From: JASLBX01 sp035762665
Lineage (GTDB): Bacteria; Actinomycetota; Actinomycetes; Jiangellales; Jiangellaceae
NCBI GenBank assembly: GCA_035762665.1
Contig: DASTNZ010000082.1
Coordinates: 18,010-82,009 of the forward strand
Reading direction: 5' to 3'
DNA length: 64,000 bases
Shown one piece after another: positions 20,211-27,651 of this stretch; position 1 is the stretch's first letter, and every line of letters starts with the position of its first letter. Position numbers and translations under genes: made by a program. The notes below the pieces were generated by a model that was not told where the DNA came from, searched no databases, and worked only from the letters and a program-made list of their open reading frames with translations.

Positions 20211-20256
20211 TCAAAGTGGAGTTCGACCTGGGTTTCCGGATCGAACTCCACTTTGA
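20211..20256. terminator. Perfect 16-bp stem inverted repeat after the AAA ATPase gene
   Basis: The arms TCAAAGTGGAGTTCGA (20211-20226) and TCGAACTCCACTTTGA (20241-20256) are exact complements around a 14-nt loop. The repeat begins at the base next to the AAA+ ATPase stop codon on the minus strand, so it is best read as an intrinsic terminator for that gene, separating it from the membrane-protein/lipoprotein pair downstream. There is no U-tract, as is common in actinobacteria. Confidence 0.75.
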
Positions 20257-21759
20257 TCAAGTCGTCTCGTCTCTGGCTATCAAGCGTCGTGTGGTGTACG
20301 CGGCCGGCGCATACGCGAACCAGCCGGACGGTTCCCCTCCCGGGGCAGCGGCAGGTTCAGCCGGTGAATGCTCGTCCCCGCCTGTACCGAGCAGGCGGCG
20401 GGTCAGCGTCTCCTGAGTCGCCATCAGCTCGTCCACAGCGTTACGGATGTCTGCGGCAGTCGTCCGCTCCCCACCCCGGGCTGCGGACAGCAGGGTGGCG
20501 CGCCTGGTCAGCTCCTTCATGAACGAGGCCGGAACGCCTGACGTGCGAGCCACGACCGCGGCCACATCGTCCGCCGTCAGTTCGATGCCCGCACCATAGA
20601 GGTCGAGTAGCCGCTGCCGTCCCTCGTCATCCGGTAGCGGGATCTCGCAGGCGAGGTCAACCCGGCCTGGTCGCTGCGCCAGTGCGGTCTCGATAAGGTC
20701 CACCCGGTTCGTCGTAAGCAGGAAGCACACGTCCGCGTCGCTGCCCAGCCCATCCATCTCGTCCAGGATCGAAAACAGCAGTGGCTGGCCGGACGGGGAG
20801 AACGACCGGTCGGACGCGACCAGGTCGCAGTCTTCCAGGACGATCAGTGACGGCTGCAAAGTCCGGGCAAGGGTGCAAGCCTCGGTGACGAACTGGATTG
20901 CCGGCCCGGCGAGTAGGATCACCGTGAACTTGCGCAACGCGGCCGTTAGGTAGCGAACCGTATGCGTCTTGCCGGTCCCCGGCGGCCCGTACAGCAGCAC
21001 GCCACGCTTGAGATGGCGACCCTCCGCGCGGAGCCGATCACGATGCTCGGCGATGCCTACGACCTGCCGCTCAATGCGCTCAAGCAGGCCGTCGGGCATG
21101 ATCACGTCGTCCCGGCCGAGGTGTGGGCGGCGGATGAATCGCACCGGTCCGGCGCCCTCGGCGAACTGGCTCGGTTCGAAGGACAACACCTGGCCGCGCA
21201 GAGTGTTGCTCCGAACCCGCTCGTCTCTGAGCTTCGATAGCCAGGCTCGGGCATCCCCGGTCGTCGCGGCGATGACCTCGAGCATCGCGGCCTGGCCATA
21301 CTGAGGGTTCGCACCACGCAGCAGCACGGCAAGCCGACCCAGTTCGCCGTCTTCGATGAGATAGAGGCCCAAGCTCACGCAGGTGCGTTCGTTGTCGGGC
21401 GACACCGGCACGGCGGCGTAGTCCACCGCTCCGAGCCAGAACGCCCGATGCTGTCGACTCATCTCGAGGATCTCGGAGAACGATTGGTGCGCTCGCCCAC
21501 CGCCGCCGATACCGACCAAGTCGTGCCTAACGTTCGGAGCATCGAGCAGCCGCTCGATCGCGATCTGGATCGTCGCATGCTCGAAGGCACGGAAATCCTC
21601 CGTGACAACAGGCAGCGTTGCAGGGTCAGCAGCCAAGAAGCTCTCAACCCGCTCCACAATCGATTCGCGCCCTACCACGCCCCCACGTGCGGGCTCGACC
21701 ACATGGGCGAGGAATTCGCCAAACAGCCGGCCGAAGTCGTCGATCTCCGATGCGTCCAC
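20257..21759 (-). CDS. AAA+ ATPase
   Basis: A 500-aa protein. Residues about 1-210 form an N-terminal domain of unknown fold. A classic AAA module follows: Walker A GVLLYGPPGTGKTHTV, Walker B LIVLEDCDLVA (the usual D-E is E-D here), sensor 1 LLTTNRVDLIE, and an arginine-finger region ALAQRPGRVDLACEIPLPD, then the helical lid. The module resembles the FtsH/Cdc48-type fold, but no protease domain is attached. The C-terminus is disordered (HSPAEPAAAPGG). It probably remodels a protein substrate. No operon partner is visible upstream; the thioredoxin-like gene is 33 nt away on the same strand. Confidence 0.86.
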   Translation of the reverse strand: MDASEIDDFGRLFGEFLAHVVEPARGGVVGRESIVERVESFLAADPATLPVVTEDFRAFEHATIQIAIERLLDAPNVRHDLVGIGGGGRAHQSFSEILEMSRQHRAFWLGAVDYAAVPVSPDNERTCVSLGLYLIEDGELGRLAVLLRGANPQYGQAAMLEVIAATTGDARAWLSKLRDERVRSNTLRGQVLSFEPSQFAEGAGPVRFIRRPHLGRDDVIMPDGLLERIERQVVGIAEHRDRLRAEGRHLKRGVLLYGPPGTGKTHTVRYLTAALRKFTVILLAGPAIQFVTEACTLARTLQPSLIVLEDCDLVASDRSFSPSGQPLLFSILDEMDGLGSDADVCFLLTTNRVDLIETALAQRPGRVDLACEIPLPDDEGRQRLLDLYGAGIELTADDVAAVVARTSGVPASFMKELTRRATLLSAARGGERTTAADIRNAVDELMATQETLTRRLLGTGGDEHSPAEPAAAPGGEPSGWFAYAPAAYTTRRLIARDETT

Positions 21760-21792
21760 AGGCGCACCTTAGGCAGGCCGTGGTCCGGAGCG

Positions 21793-22713
21793 CTAGAAGA
21801 GCGCGCTGGCGAGCGCGGCGCGCGCCTTTGCGACGCGGGGATCGGCCTGGCCGACGACTTCGAACAGCTCGATCATCCGAGCCCGTACCCGTTCCCTGTC
21901 GTCGCCGGTGGTCGCGCGGACGGTCGCAATCAACCGGTCGAAGGCCGCCTCGGCTCGGCCGGCAGCCACTTCGAGGTCGGCGACGAGCAACTGCGAATCG
22001 ACGTCGGCAGGCCCGGCCTGCGCAGCCGCCTGCGCGGCGGCGGGATCAACCTCGGCCGTCCGCTTCAACAAGGAGACCTGGGCGAGGCCGGCCTTGGCAT
22101 CGGCATCGGCGGGCGTCTCGGCAAGCAGTTCCTCGTAGGCTGCGGCCGCGGCGTCGTAGTCGCCGCGCTCGATGGCCTCGTAGGCCTTGTCGAAGCGTGG
22201 GTCGTGGGGTGGTTCGGACGGCAGGCCGGCTTCCTCACCTTCCGCCGCGGGCGTGAACGAGCCGGACACCCCGTTGGCCGCGGCGACCCGCAGCAGTTCG
22301 TCGATGTATCTGCGGACGTCGGCCTCAGGCAGCGCACCCGCGAACAGTGGTACCGGCTGGCCCTTGATGACACCCATCACCATCGGGATGCTCTGGACCT
22401 GGGCCGAGGCGGCGAGCGCCTGGTTGGCATCCACGTCGATCTTGGCGAGGACGAACCGGCCGCCGTACTCGGCTGCCAGCTTCTCCAGCGACGGGGACAG
22501 TTGCTTACAGGGTCCGCACCACTCCGCCCAGAAGTCGATCACGACCGGCACCGACATCGACTGCTGGAGGACCGCGGCCTGGAACGTCGCTTCGGTGACA
22601 TCGCGAACGACACCCGAACCGCTGGTAACGGCGCCAGACGAAGCGGCATCTGTCCTTGCCTTGAGGGCAGACAGGTCGACTACGCCCGGGCGCATGAAGC
22701 TTTCCGCGCTCAT
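21793..22713 (-). CDS. Thioredoxin-TPR co-chaperone (YbbN/CnoX-like)
   Basis: A 306-aa protein. The N-terminal thioredoxin domain has an intact FWAEWCGPCK active site (Cys about 66 and 69) and the cis-Pro loop VQSIPMVM. A linker rich in Ala/Gly/Glu leads to a C-terminal TPR-like region (DKAYEAIERGDYDAAAAAYEELLAETP, then RVRARMIELFEVVGQADPRVAKARAALA), as in YbbN/CnoX. E. coli CnoX lacks the CxxC; actinobacterial members usually keep it, so this one may be redox active. A GGAG element lies 2-5 nt before the ATG MSAESFMRPG. The frame continues 37 codons upstream; see the short ORF at 22821-22865. Confidence 0.9.
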   Translation of the reverse strand: MSAESFMRPGVVDLSALKARTDAASSGAVTSGSGVVRDVTEATFQAAVLQQSMSVPVVIDFWAEWCGPCKQLSPSLEKLAAEYGGRFVLAKIDVDANQALAASAQVQSIPMVMGVIKGQPVPLFAGALPEADVRRYIDELLRVAAANGVSGSFTPAAEGEEAGLPSEPPHDPRFDKAYEAIERGDYDAAAAAYEELLAETPADADAKAGLAQVSLLKRTAEVDPAAAQAAAQAGPADVDSQLLVADLEVAAGRAEAAFDRLIATVRATTGDDRERVRARMIELFEVVGQADPRVAKARAALASALF

Positions 22714-23056
22714 GTCTCCATCCTCTCCCGACACCTGGGCAGAACGAAAACTGAGGCGGCAGCCTTCCCGCGGTCCGGCTTGCACACGCGGTGCGGGCGG
22801 GCAAGCCGGACCCGGTGTCATCACGGATCGCGAGCGATCATCGCGGACAGCGCTCTAGCGGTCATGGCGCCTCCTTGATCAATGACACGACGTCATGTCG
22901 CGGTGCCATCAGCGAACTGCTTGCAGGTTGCGGGACCGCCGCGTCCGGTTGCGATCCGGTTGCAGCGCCGCCCAGTCAACGTGAGTTGTCCGGCCGGACA
23001 AGTCGCTGGCCTGCAGCGTCCGCGCGGCCGACCCGGACAAGTTGGCTGGAGACCGA
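22714..23056. other. 343-bp intergenic region upstream of the thioredoxin-TPR gene
   Basis: This lies between the acyl-CoA mutase stop and the thioredoxin-TPR start, both on the minus strand. It contains a near-perfect palindrome GACACGACGTCATGTC (22884-22899, one mismatched pair) and a tiny ORF with a strong ribosome-binding site (22821-22865). The remaining part near 22915-23040 is GC-rich with short GTCCGG/CCGGTTGC repeats and no recognisable gene. A promoter for the thioredoxin-TPR gene should lie here. Confidence 0.5.
22821..22865 (-). CDS. Possible 14-aa upstream peptide with strong ribosome-binding site
   Basis: AAGGAGG lies 4 nt before an ATG that encodes MTARALSAMIARDP and then two adjacent stops (TGATGA). 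The second stop overlaps an in-frame ATG of the open reading frame that leads into the thioredoxin-TPR gene, giving a TGATG coupling arrangement. A near-palindrome lies about 20 nt upstream. It could be a regulatory leader peptide, or the ribosome-binding site could be chance. No similarity is recognised. Confidence 0.3.
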   Translation of the reverse strand: MTARALSAMIARDP

Positions 23057-24754
23057 CTAGAAGCGGGCAGGTTCCATGTAGATGCCCCACTCGTCGCGAA
23101 GCGCGTCGCAGATCTCGCCGAGAGTCGCCTCGGCCCGCACCGCGTCCAGCATGGCCGGAATCATGTTGTCCGACCCGCGGGCCACCTCAACCATGGCATC
23201 GAGCGCGGATCGAACAGCCGCCTCGTCGCGCGCCGCCCTGCGCTCGGCCAGCAGCCGCCGCTGCTCGTGCTCCACCTCGTGCGAGACGCGCAGAATGTCG
23301 ACGTCACCAGTGACGGACTCCGTCTGGACGTTCACTCCGACTATCTTCTTCTCGCCCTTTTCCACCTTCTGCTGGTACTGGAACGCGGCCTCGGCGATTT
23401 CACCGGAGAACCAGCCGTCCTCGATGCCACGCAGTATGCCCGCGGTCATCGGGCCGTACGTCTCCTTCCAGCGAGCCTCGGACTCGCCCATCCGGCGGAT
23501 CTGCCCGAAGATCTTCTCGGCTTCGGCTTCGAGCTTGTCGGTCAGTGCCTCGACGTACCAGGAGCCACCGAGGGGATCCGCGACGTTGACAACGCCGGTC
23601 TCCTCGAACAGCACCTGCTGAGTCCGCAACGCGATCTCGGCACTTGCCTCAGAGGGCAGTGCCAGGACCTCGTCCAGCGCGTTCGTGTGCAGGGAGTTCG
23701 TCCCGCCCAGCACCGCCGCAAGCGCCTCCACGGCAGTGCGCACCACGTTGTTGTACGGCTGGTGGCCGGTCAGTGACACGCCTGCGGTCTGGGTGTGGAA
23801 CCGCAGCCACTGCGCCTTGTCGGTCGTCGCGCCGTACACGTCACGCATCCAGCGCGCCCAAATGCGGCGAGCGGCCCGGAACTTGGCGATCTCCTCGAAG
23901 AAGTCGACATGCGAGTCGAAGAAGAACGACAGCCCCGAAGCGAACAGGTCCACGTCCATACCACGAGACTTGCCAAGCTCGACGTAGCCGAAGCCGTCGG
24001 CGAGAGTAAATGCGAGCTCCTGTGCGGCCGTCGAACCGGCCTCGCGGATGTGGTACCCGGACACCGACAGCGGCTTGTACGCAGGAATGTTCTCGACGCA
24101 GTACTCCATCAGGTCGCCGATGAGGCGCAGGTGCGGCTCCGGACCGAACAGCCACTCCTTCTGGGCGATGTATTCCTTGAAGATGTCGGTCTGCAGCGTG
24201 CCGTTCAGCACGGACTGGTCAACGCCCTGCCTCTCACTTGCCACGACGTACATACAGAAAATTGGGACGGCCGGCCCGCTGATCGTCATCGAGGTAGTCA
24301 CCTCGCCGAGCGGGATGCCGTCGAACAGCACATCCATGTCGGCCGCCGAGTTGATCGCCACGCCGCAGTGACCCACTTCGCCAAGGCTTCTCGGGTCGTC
24401 GGAGTCGCGCCCCATGAGGGTCGGCATGTCGAAGGCCACCGAAAGCCCGCCACCCCCGGAACGCAGGATCATCTTGTACCGCTCGTTGGTCTGCCGGGCG
24501 TTACCAAAGCCGGCGAACTGGCGGATCGTCCAGGCCCTGCCCCGATAACCGGTGGCGTAAAGGCCCCGAGTGAACGGGTATTCGCCGGGCCATCCAATCC
24601 GCTCGAAGCGAGGGTCGTCGGTGCCCTCGGGCGGGCCGTATGCCGGGTCGACCTCCATGCCGGACAGCGTCGTGAAGTCGCCGTCGCGCTTTCGGGAGGC
24701 GTCGTATCGCTGCTGCCAGCGCCTCCGGCCGGCCTCGATCTCGTGGGCGTCCAT
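23057..24754 (-). CDS. icmA: B12-dependent acyl-CoA mutase large subunit, isobutyryl-CoA mutase type
   Basis: A 565-aa TIM-barrel large subunit without the C-terminal cobalamin domain, the same size as Streptomyces IcmA; a separate small B12-binding subunit is needed and is not in this window. The barrel carries YPFTRGLYATGY, WTIRQFAGFGNARQTN, SVAFDMPTLMGRDSD and SVSGYHIREAG with the conserved His. The two residues that set substrate choice are Phe80 (RQFAG; Tyr in methylmalonyl-CoA mutase) and Gln198 (EYIAQKEW; Arg in methylmalonyl-CoA mutase). Both match isobutyryl-CoA mutase numbering, so it should interconvert isobutyryl- and n-butyryl-CoA. Transcription starts near its ATG from a TAGTAT -10 lying inside an Rrf2-type palindrome. 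Confidence 0.85.
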   Translation of the reverse strand: MDAHEIEAGRRRWQQRYDASRKRDGDFTTLSGMEVDPAYGPPEGTDDPRFERIGWPGEYPFTRGLYATGYRGRAWTIRQFAGFGNARQTNERYKMILRSGGGGLSVAFDMPTLMGRDSDDPRSLGEVGHCGVAINSAADMDVLFDGIPLGEVTTSMTISGPAVPIFCMYVVASERQGVDQSVLNGTLQTDIFKEYIAQKEWLFGPEPHLRLIGDLMEYCVENIPAYKPLSVSGYHIREAGSTAAQELAFTLADGFGYVELGKSRGMDVDLFASGLSFFFDSHVDFFEEIAKFRAARRIWARWMRDVYGATTDKAQWLRFHTQTAGVSLTGHQPYNNVVRTAVEALAAVLGGTNSLHTNALDEVLALPSEASAEIALRTQQVLFEETGVVNVADPLGGSWYVEALTDKLEAEAEKIFGQIRRMGESEARWKETYGPMTAGILRGIEDGWFSGEIAEAAFQYQQKVEKGEKKIVGVNVQTESVTGDVDILRVSHEVEHEQRRLLAERRAARDEAAVRSALDAMVEVARGSDNMIPAMLDAVRAEATLGEICDALRDEWGIYMEPARF

Positions 24755-24762
24755 GGTTTCAA

Positions 24763-24780
24763 TACTAGGATGTCCTAGTA
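24763..24780. promoter_or_regulatory. Predicted Rrf2 operator overlapping both divergent -10 boxes
   Basis: TACTAGGATGTCCTAGTA is a perfect 8-bp inverted repeat with a 2-bp centre, in the 62-bp gap between the mutase gene and the rrf2 gene. Leftward, TAGTAT (24767-24762) is followed by 7 nt and then the mutase ATG, predicting a leaderless mRNA. Rightward, TAGTAA (24776-24781) is a -10 candidate for rrf2. A dimer bound here would block both promoters. Confidence 0.75.
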
Positions 24781-24816
24781 AGCGCTTGGGTCACCTGTGG
24801 CTCATAAGATGCACGG

Positions 24817-25272
24817 GTGCACGTCACCGCCCGAGCCGACTATGCGGTGCGTGCTGTGGTCGAGCTGGCCGCGCGGGCGCCGGCGTCCGCAACCCGGCTG
24901 GAGCTTGCCGAGGCTCAGGACATCCCCGGCAAGTTCCTGGAAAGCATCCTCGGCGATCTGCGCCGAGCCGGGCTGCTCGAGTCGCAGCGTGGTTCGGCGG
25001 GCGGTTACCGTCTGTCCCGTGACCCCGCCAGGATTCCCATCGCCGATGTCGTCAGGGCCATCGAGGGACCGTTGGCCGCCGTGCGGGGCATGCCCCCAGA
25101 GGACGCCGCATACCCTGGCGCGGCACGGCATCTGACCCAGGTGTGGGTGGCAGTGCGGGCGAGTATGCGCGAGGTTCTCGAGGCGACGACTATCGCGGAC
25201 GTCCTGACCGGGACGCTGCCGGAGCACGTTCGCGCGCTGACCGCACGCCCCGACTCCTGGGCCCGCCGCTAA
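24817..25272 (+). CDS. Rrf2 family transcriptional regulator without cysteines
   Basis: A 151-aa winged-helix protein with the Rrf2 signature: ARADYAVRAVVELAARAP, AEAQDIPGKFLESILGDLRRAGLLESQRGSAGGYRLSRDP, then the dimerisation helix ending VWVAVRASMREVLEATTIADVL. It has no Cys at all, so it cannot ligate an Fe-S cluster in the usual three-Cys manner; a small-molecule ligand, perhaps an acyl-CoA pathway metabolite, is more likely. It is divergent from the acyl-CoA mutase gene with the operator between them, so it most likely autoregulates and represses the mutase. Start is GTG; no good Shine-Dalgarno is seen. Confidence 0.9.
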   Translation: MHVTARADYAVRAVVELAARAPASATRLELAEAQDIPGKFLESILGDLRRAGLLESQRGSAGGYRLSRDPARIPIADVVRAIEGPLAAVRGMPPEDAAYPGAARHLTQVWVAVRASMREVLEATTIADVLTGTLPEHVRALTARPDSWARR

Positions 25273-25277
25273 CGACG

Positions 25278-25784
25278 TCAGGGGCGGAAGTCGCCGGCGG
25301 TGATCCGGACATCGCGGAGTACGTCGAACAGCTGCGCCCGGCCCTCGGCGTCCAGCCCACCAAGGCCGAAGTCAGCGTGCATCAGCTCCTTGGTTACCTT
25401 GTCGACGACCTCCGCCCCGAGTTCGGTGATCCGCGCCAGTGTCCCGCGGCCGTCGCGCGGATTCGGCTCGCGAGTGACGAATCCTGCGGCCTCAAGCCGC
25501 TGGATCGTGTTCGTAACGCTCGTCGGGTGGACCATGAGGCGCTCACCGATCTTGGCCATCGGTAGCGCTCCGGTGCGGCTGAAACTAAGCAGAACGAGCG
25601 CCTCGTACCGGGCGAAGGTCACCCCGTACGGCTTGCAGATCCTGTCGAACTCGGCAAGCAGCAGCTGCTGAACCCGCATCACGGACGTGGCCGCGGCCAT
25701 GGCATCAGACGGCCCGAACCGGTCGCGCCAGATGGACGCGGCCCGTTCGATCGGGTCGAAAGCCAAATCGAGTGGGTCAGCCAC
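25278..25784 (-). CDS. MarR family transcriptional regulator
   Basis: A 168-aa winged-helix protein. VTFARYEALVLLSFSRTGALPMAKIGERLMVHPTSVTNTIQRLEAAGFVTREPNPRDGRGTLARIT is a textbook MarR DNA-binding domain with the DxRG wing. N- and C-terminal helices form the dimer interface. MarR proteins respond to aromatic or acyl ligands and often regulate degradation genes. It converges on the rrf2 gene with only 5 bp between the stops, and lies 9 nt after the bPH2 gene on the same strand. Its target is not evident. Confidence 0.9.
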   Translation of the reverse strand: MADPLDLAFDPIERAASIWRDRFGPSDAMAAATSVMRVQQLLLAEFDRICKPYGVTFARYEALVLLSFSRTGALPMAKIGERLMVHPTSVTNTIQRLEAAGFVTREPNPRDGRGTLARITELGAEVVDKVTKELMHADFGLGGLDAEGRAQLFDVLRDVRITAGDFRP

Positions 25785-25793
25785 GCGGTAAAT

Positions 25794-26462
25794 CTATCGA
25801 TTGCGGCGCGCGGTCACCGGCCGGGGCTTGCGCGGATGCTGCGACCGCGGCACGGTTTGCGGGATCGGCTCGGTGCCAGACTCCTCGTCGCCCATCAGGC
25901 CCATCATTCGGCGGCGCCGCCGGTGAATCGCGATCGCCCGCTCAGACGCCCGCGGAATCAGCTTGATCTCACGGAGGCCCTGCTCTTGCGCCGCATTCTC
26001 GAGCACCATGTTGCCGGATCCCACAAGTCGCAGATACCACGGCCGCTGGACGGTGATGTCGAGAACCCTGACGATCTCCATCTCGGCCTCGTTCAGCGAG
26101 AAAACGCCCCAGACACGGAACACTCGCGAATCGGTGATAACGAACCGGTCCCTCGCCACCTCGAGGATCTTGTAGAAGCTGTACGCCAGGATGCCGAAGA
26201 CCACCGCGATCGCGAACCACGCCGACGACACCGGCACCTGCGGGAGCCAGACGATCCCCAGCACCAAGCCGCCGACGCCGATCAGGATGGGCACGACGTA
26301 GGCGATCCAGCTGTGCAAGGCGACCGAGAGGACCTCCTCGCCCGCGATCAGCTTCCGCGCGACCATCCTGCGACCGAACATGGCAGTGACCCAGCGGAAG
26401 AACATCCGCAACGGGCCATCCTCCGCGATGCGGTCGAGCCATCGGAGGAACGCGTCGATCAT
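25794..26462 (-). CDS. Membrane protein with bacterial PH (bPH2) domain
   Basis: A 222-aa protein. Residues about 45-100 hold two transmembrane segments (SWIAYVVPILIGVGGLVLGIVW, AWFAIAVVFGILAYSFYKIL). The bPH2 domain follows (RDRFVITDSRVFRVWGVFSLNEAEMEIVRVLDITVQRPWYLRLVG), then a basic disordered tail (about 185-222). Such proteins are common in actinobacteria; their function is not established. Its ATG overlaps the stop of a 51-aa membrane microprotein gene (TGATG), which suggests a stoichiometric pair. Confidence 0.83.
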   Translation of the reverse strand: MIDAFLRWLDRIAEDGPLRMFFRWVTAMFGRRMVARKLIAGEEVLSVALHSWIAYVVPILIGVGGLVLGIVWLPQVPVSSAWFAIAVVFGILAYSFYKILEVARDRFVITDSRVFRVWGVFSLNEAEMEIVRVLDITVQRPWYLRLVGSGNMVLENAAQEQGLREIKLIPRASERAIAIHRRRRRMMGLMGDEESGTEPIPQTVPRSQHPRKPRPVTARRNR

Positions 26463-26617
26463 CAGAACAACTCAGTAAAGAACGTGATGACAGACTCGAA
26501 CACCGACGCAACCGCGGACGCCGCGCCACTTACCGCATCGGCCGCCGCCGAGGGGGCGGTGATCAAATAATAGGCGGCGAAGGCGATGGCCAGCACGGTC
26601 AGCACCTTCTTGAACAC
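26462..26617 (-). CDS. 51-aa single-pass membrane microprotein
   Basis: The GTG-started peptide runs MFKKVLTVLAIAFAAYYLIT, then an Ala/Ser-rich stretch and the hydrophobic C-terminus VITFFTELF. The first 20 residues make one transmembrane helix or an uncleaved signal; the rest is amphipathic. An AGAGGA element lies 10-15 nt upstream. Its TGA overlaps the ATG of the bPH2-domain gene by 1 nt, so the two are translated together. The gene is too short for most gene finders. I do not recognise a named family. Confidence 0.6.
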   Translation of the reverse strand: MFKKVLTVLAIAFAAYYLITAPSAAADAVSGAASAVASVFESVITFFTELF

Positions 26618-26703
26618 GTGGGCCCGGTCCTCTCATCAGATGGCTGCTACTTTACGTTTTACCCGAAAGCGGGCGCCATGTCCTCCCGCCGCGCCGCATC
26701 GGC

Positions 26704-27651
26704 TCACAGTGCGGCGATCACATCATCTGCAGCAGCGTAAGGGTCAAGGTCACCAGCCAGCACCTTTTTGGCCAGCGTGTCGAGCCGCGTGTCACCGTGC
26801 AGGTGGCTGAATCGCTGCCGGAGCGCGGTCATCGCGATGGCCTCGATCTCGTCGCGGACTCGCCGGTGGCGACGACGGTCCAGCTCCCCCGAGCCGTCCA
26901 GCCAGGCGCGGTACTTGTCGATCTCGGCAACCAGCTCCTCGACGCCTTCGCCGCGAGAAGCGACCGTCATCACGATCGGCTGGCGCCAGTCGCCCGGTCG
27001 GCGCTCGGCAAGCCGCACCATGCCGCGCAGGTCGCGGACCACCTGATCGGCACCCTCGCGATCCGCCTTGTTGACCACGTAGATGTCACCGACCTCGAGC
27101 AACCCGGCCTTGGCCGCCTGGATGCCATCGCCGAGCCCCGGTGCGAGCAGGACGACCGTCGTGTCCGCCAGAGCCGCGATCTCGACCTCCGACTGGCCCA
27201 CGCCGACAGTCTCGATCAGCACGACGTCGCAGCCCGCGGCGTCCAGCACGCGGAGCGCCTGCGGTGTCGCCCAGGCCAGCCCGCCGAGATGCCCTCGGGT
27301 GGCCATCGACCGGATGTAGACCCCTTCGTCGGTCGCGTGCTCCTGCATCCGGATCCGGTCTCCGAGCAGGGCACCACCGGAGAACGGCGACGTGGGGTCG
27401 ACGGCGAGCACGCCGACCCGCTGCTCTCTCGCCCGCAGCGCCGTTACCAGCGCGGACGTCACCGTGGACTTGCCAACGCCGGGCGAGCCGGTGATGCCGA
27501 TGACCGCGGCGCTCCCGGAGTGCGGCGCCAGGGCTGCCATTACCTCGCGCAGCTGTGGCGAGGCGTCCTCGACCAGGGAGATGAGCCGGGCCACTGCCCT
27601 GGGGCTCCCGGCGCGAGCCCGCTCTACGAGCTCGGCAATGGACGGCGCCAT
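26704..27651 (-). CDS. meaB: Methylmalonyl-CoA mutase-associated GTPase MeaB/ArgK
   Basis: A 315-aa G3E-family P-loop GTPase that guards B12-dependent acyl-CoA mutases and gates loading of adenosylcobalamin. Walker A is GITGSPGVGKSTVTSAL, the switch region VLAVDPTSPFSGGALLGDRIRM, ETVGVGQSEVEIA is the G3 motif, and VVNKADREGADQ is the base-specificity NKxD motif. A C-terminal dimerisation arm follows. Its ATG overlaps the thiolase stop (TGATG); an 18-codon open extension inside the thiolase gene is not conserved-looking. It lies 2 kb from the mutase gene, its presumed client. Confidence 0.95.
   Translation of the reverse strand: MAPSIAELVERARAGSPRAVARLISLVEDASPQLREVMAALAPHSGSAAVIGITGSPGVGKSTVTSALVTALRAREQRVGVLAVDPTSPFSGGALLGDRIRMQEHATDEGVYIRSMATRGHLGGLAWATPQALRVLDAAGCDVVLIETVGVGQSEVEIAALADTTVVLLAPGLGDGIQAAKAGLLEVGDIYVVNKADREGADQVVRDLRGMVRLAERRPGDWRQPIVMTVASRGEGVEELVAEIDKYRAWLDGSGELDRRRHRRVRDEIEAIAMTALRQRFSHLHGDTRLDTLAKKVLAGDLDPYAAADDVIAAL

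Noticed and set aside
22882..23313. A plus-strand frame beginning MTRRHVAVPS that superficially resembles actinobacterial leader peptides
   Set aside because: It runs into the antisense of the acyl-CoA mutase gene, lacks a ribosome-binding site and no suitable plus-strand gene follows.
23057..24754. Annotation as methylmalonyl-CoA mutase
   Set aside because: The carboxylate-binding Tyr and Arg are replaced by Phe80 and Gln198, and no B12-binding domain is fused.
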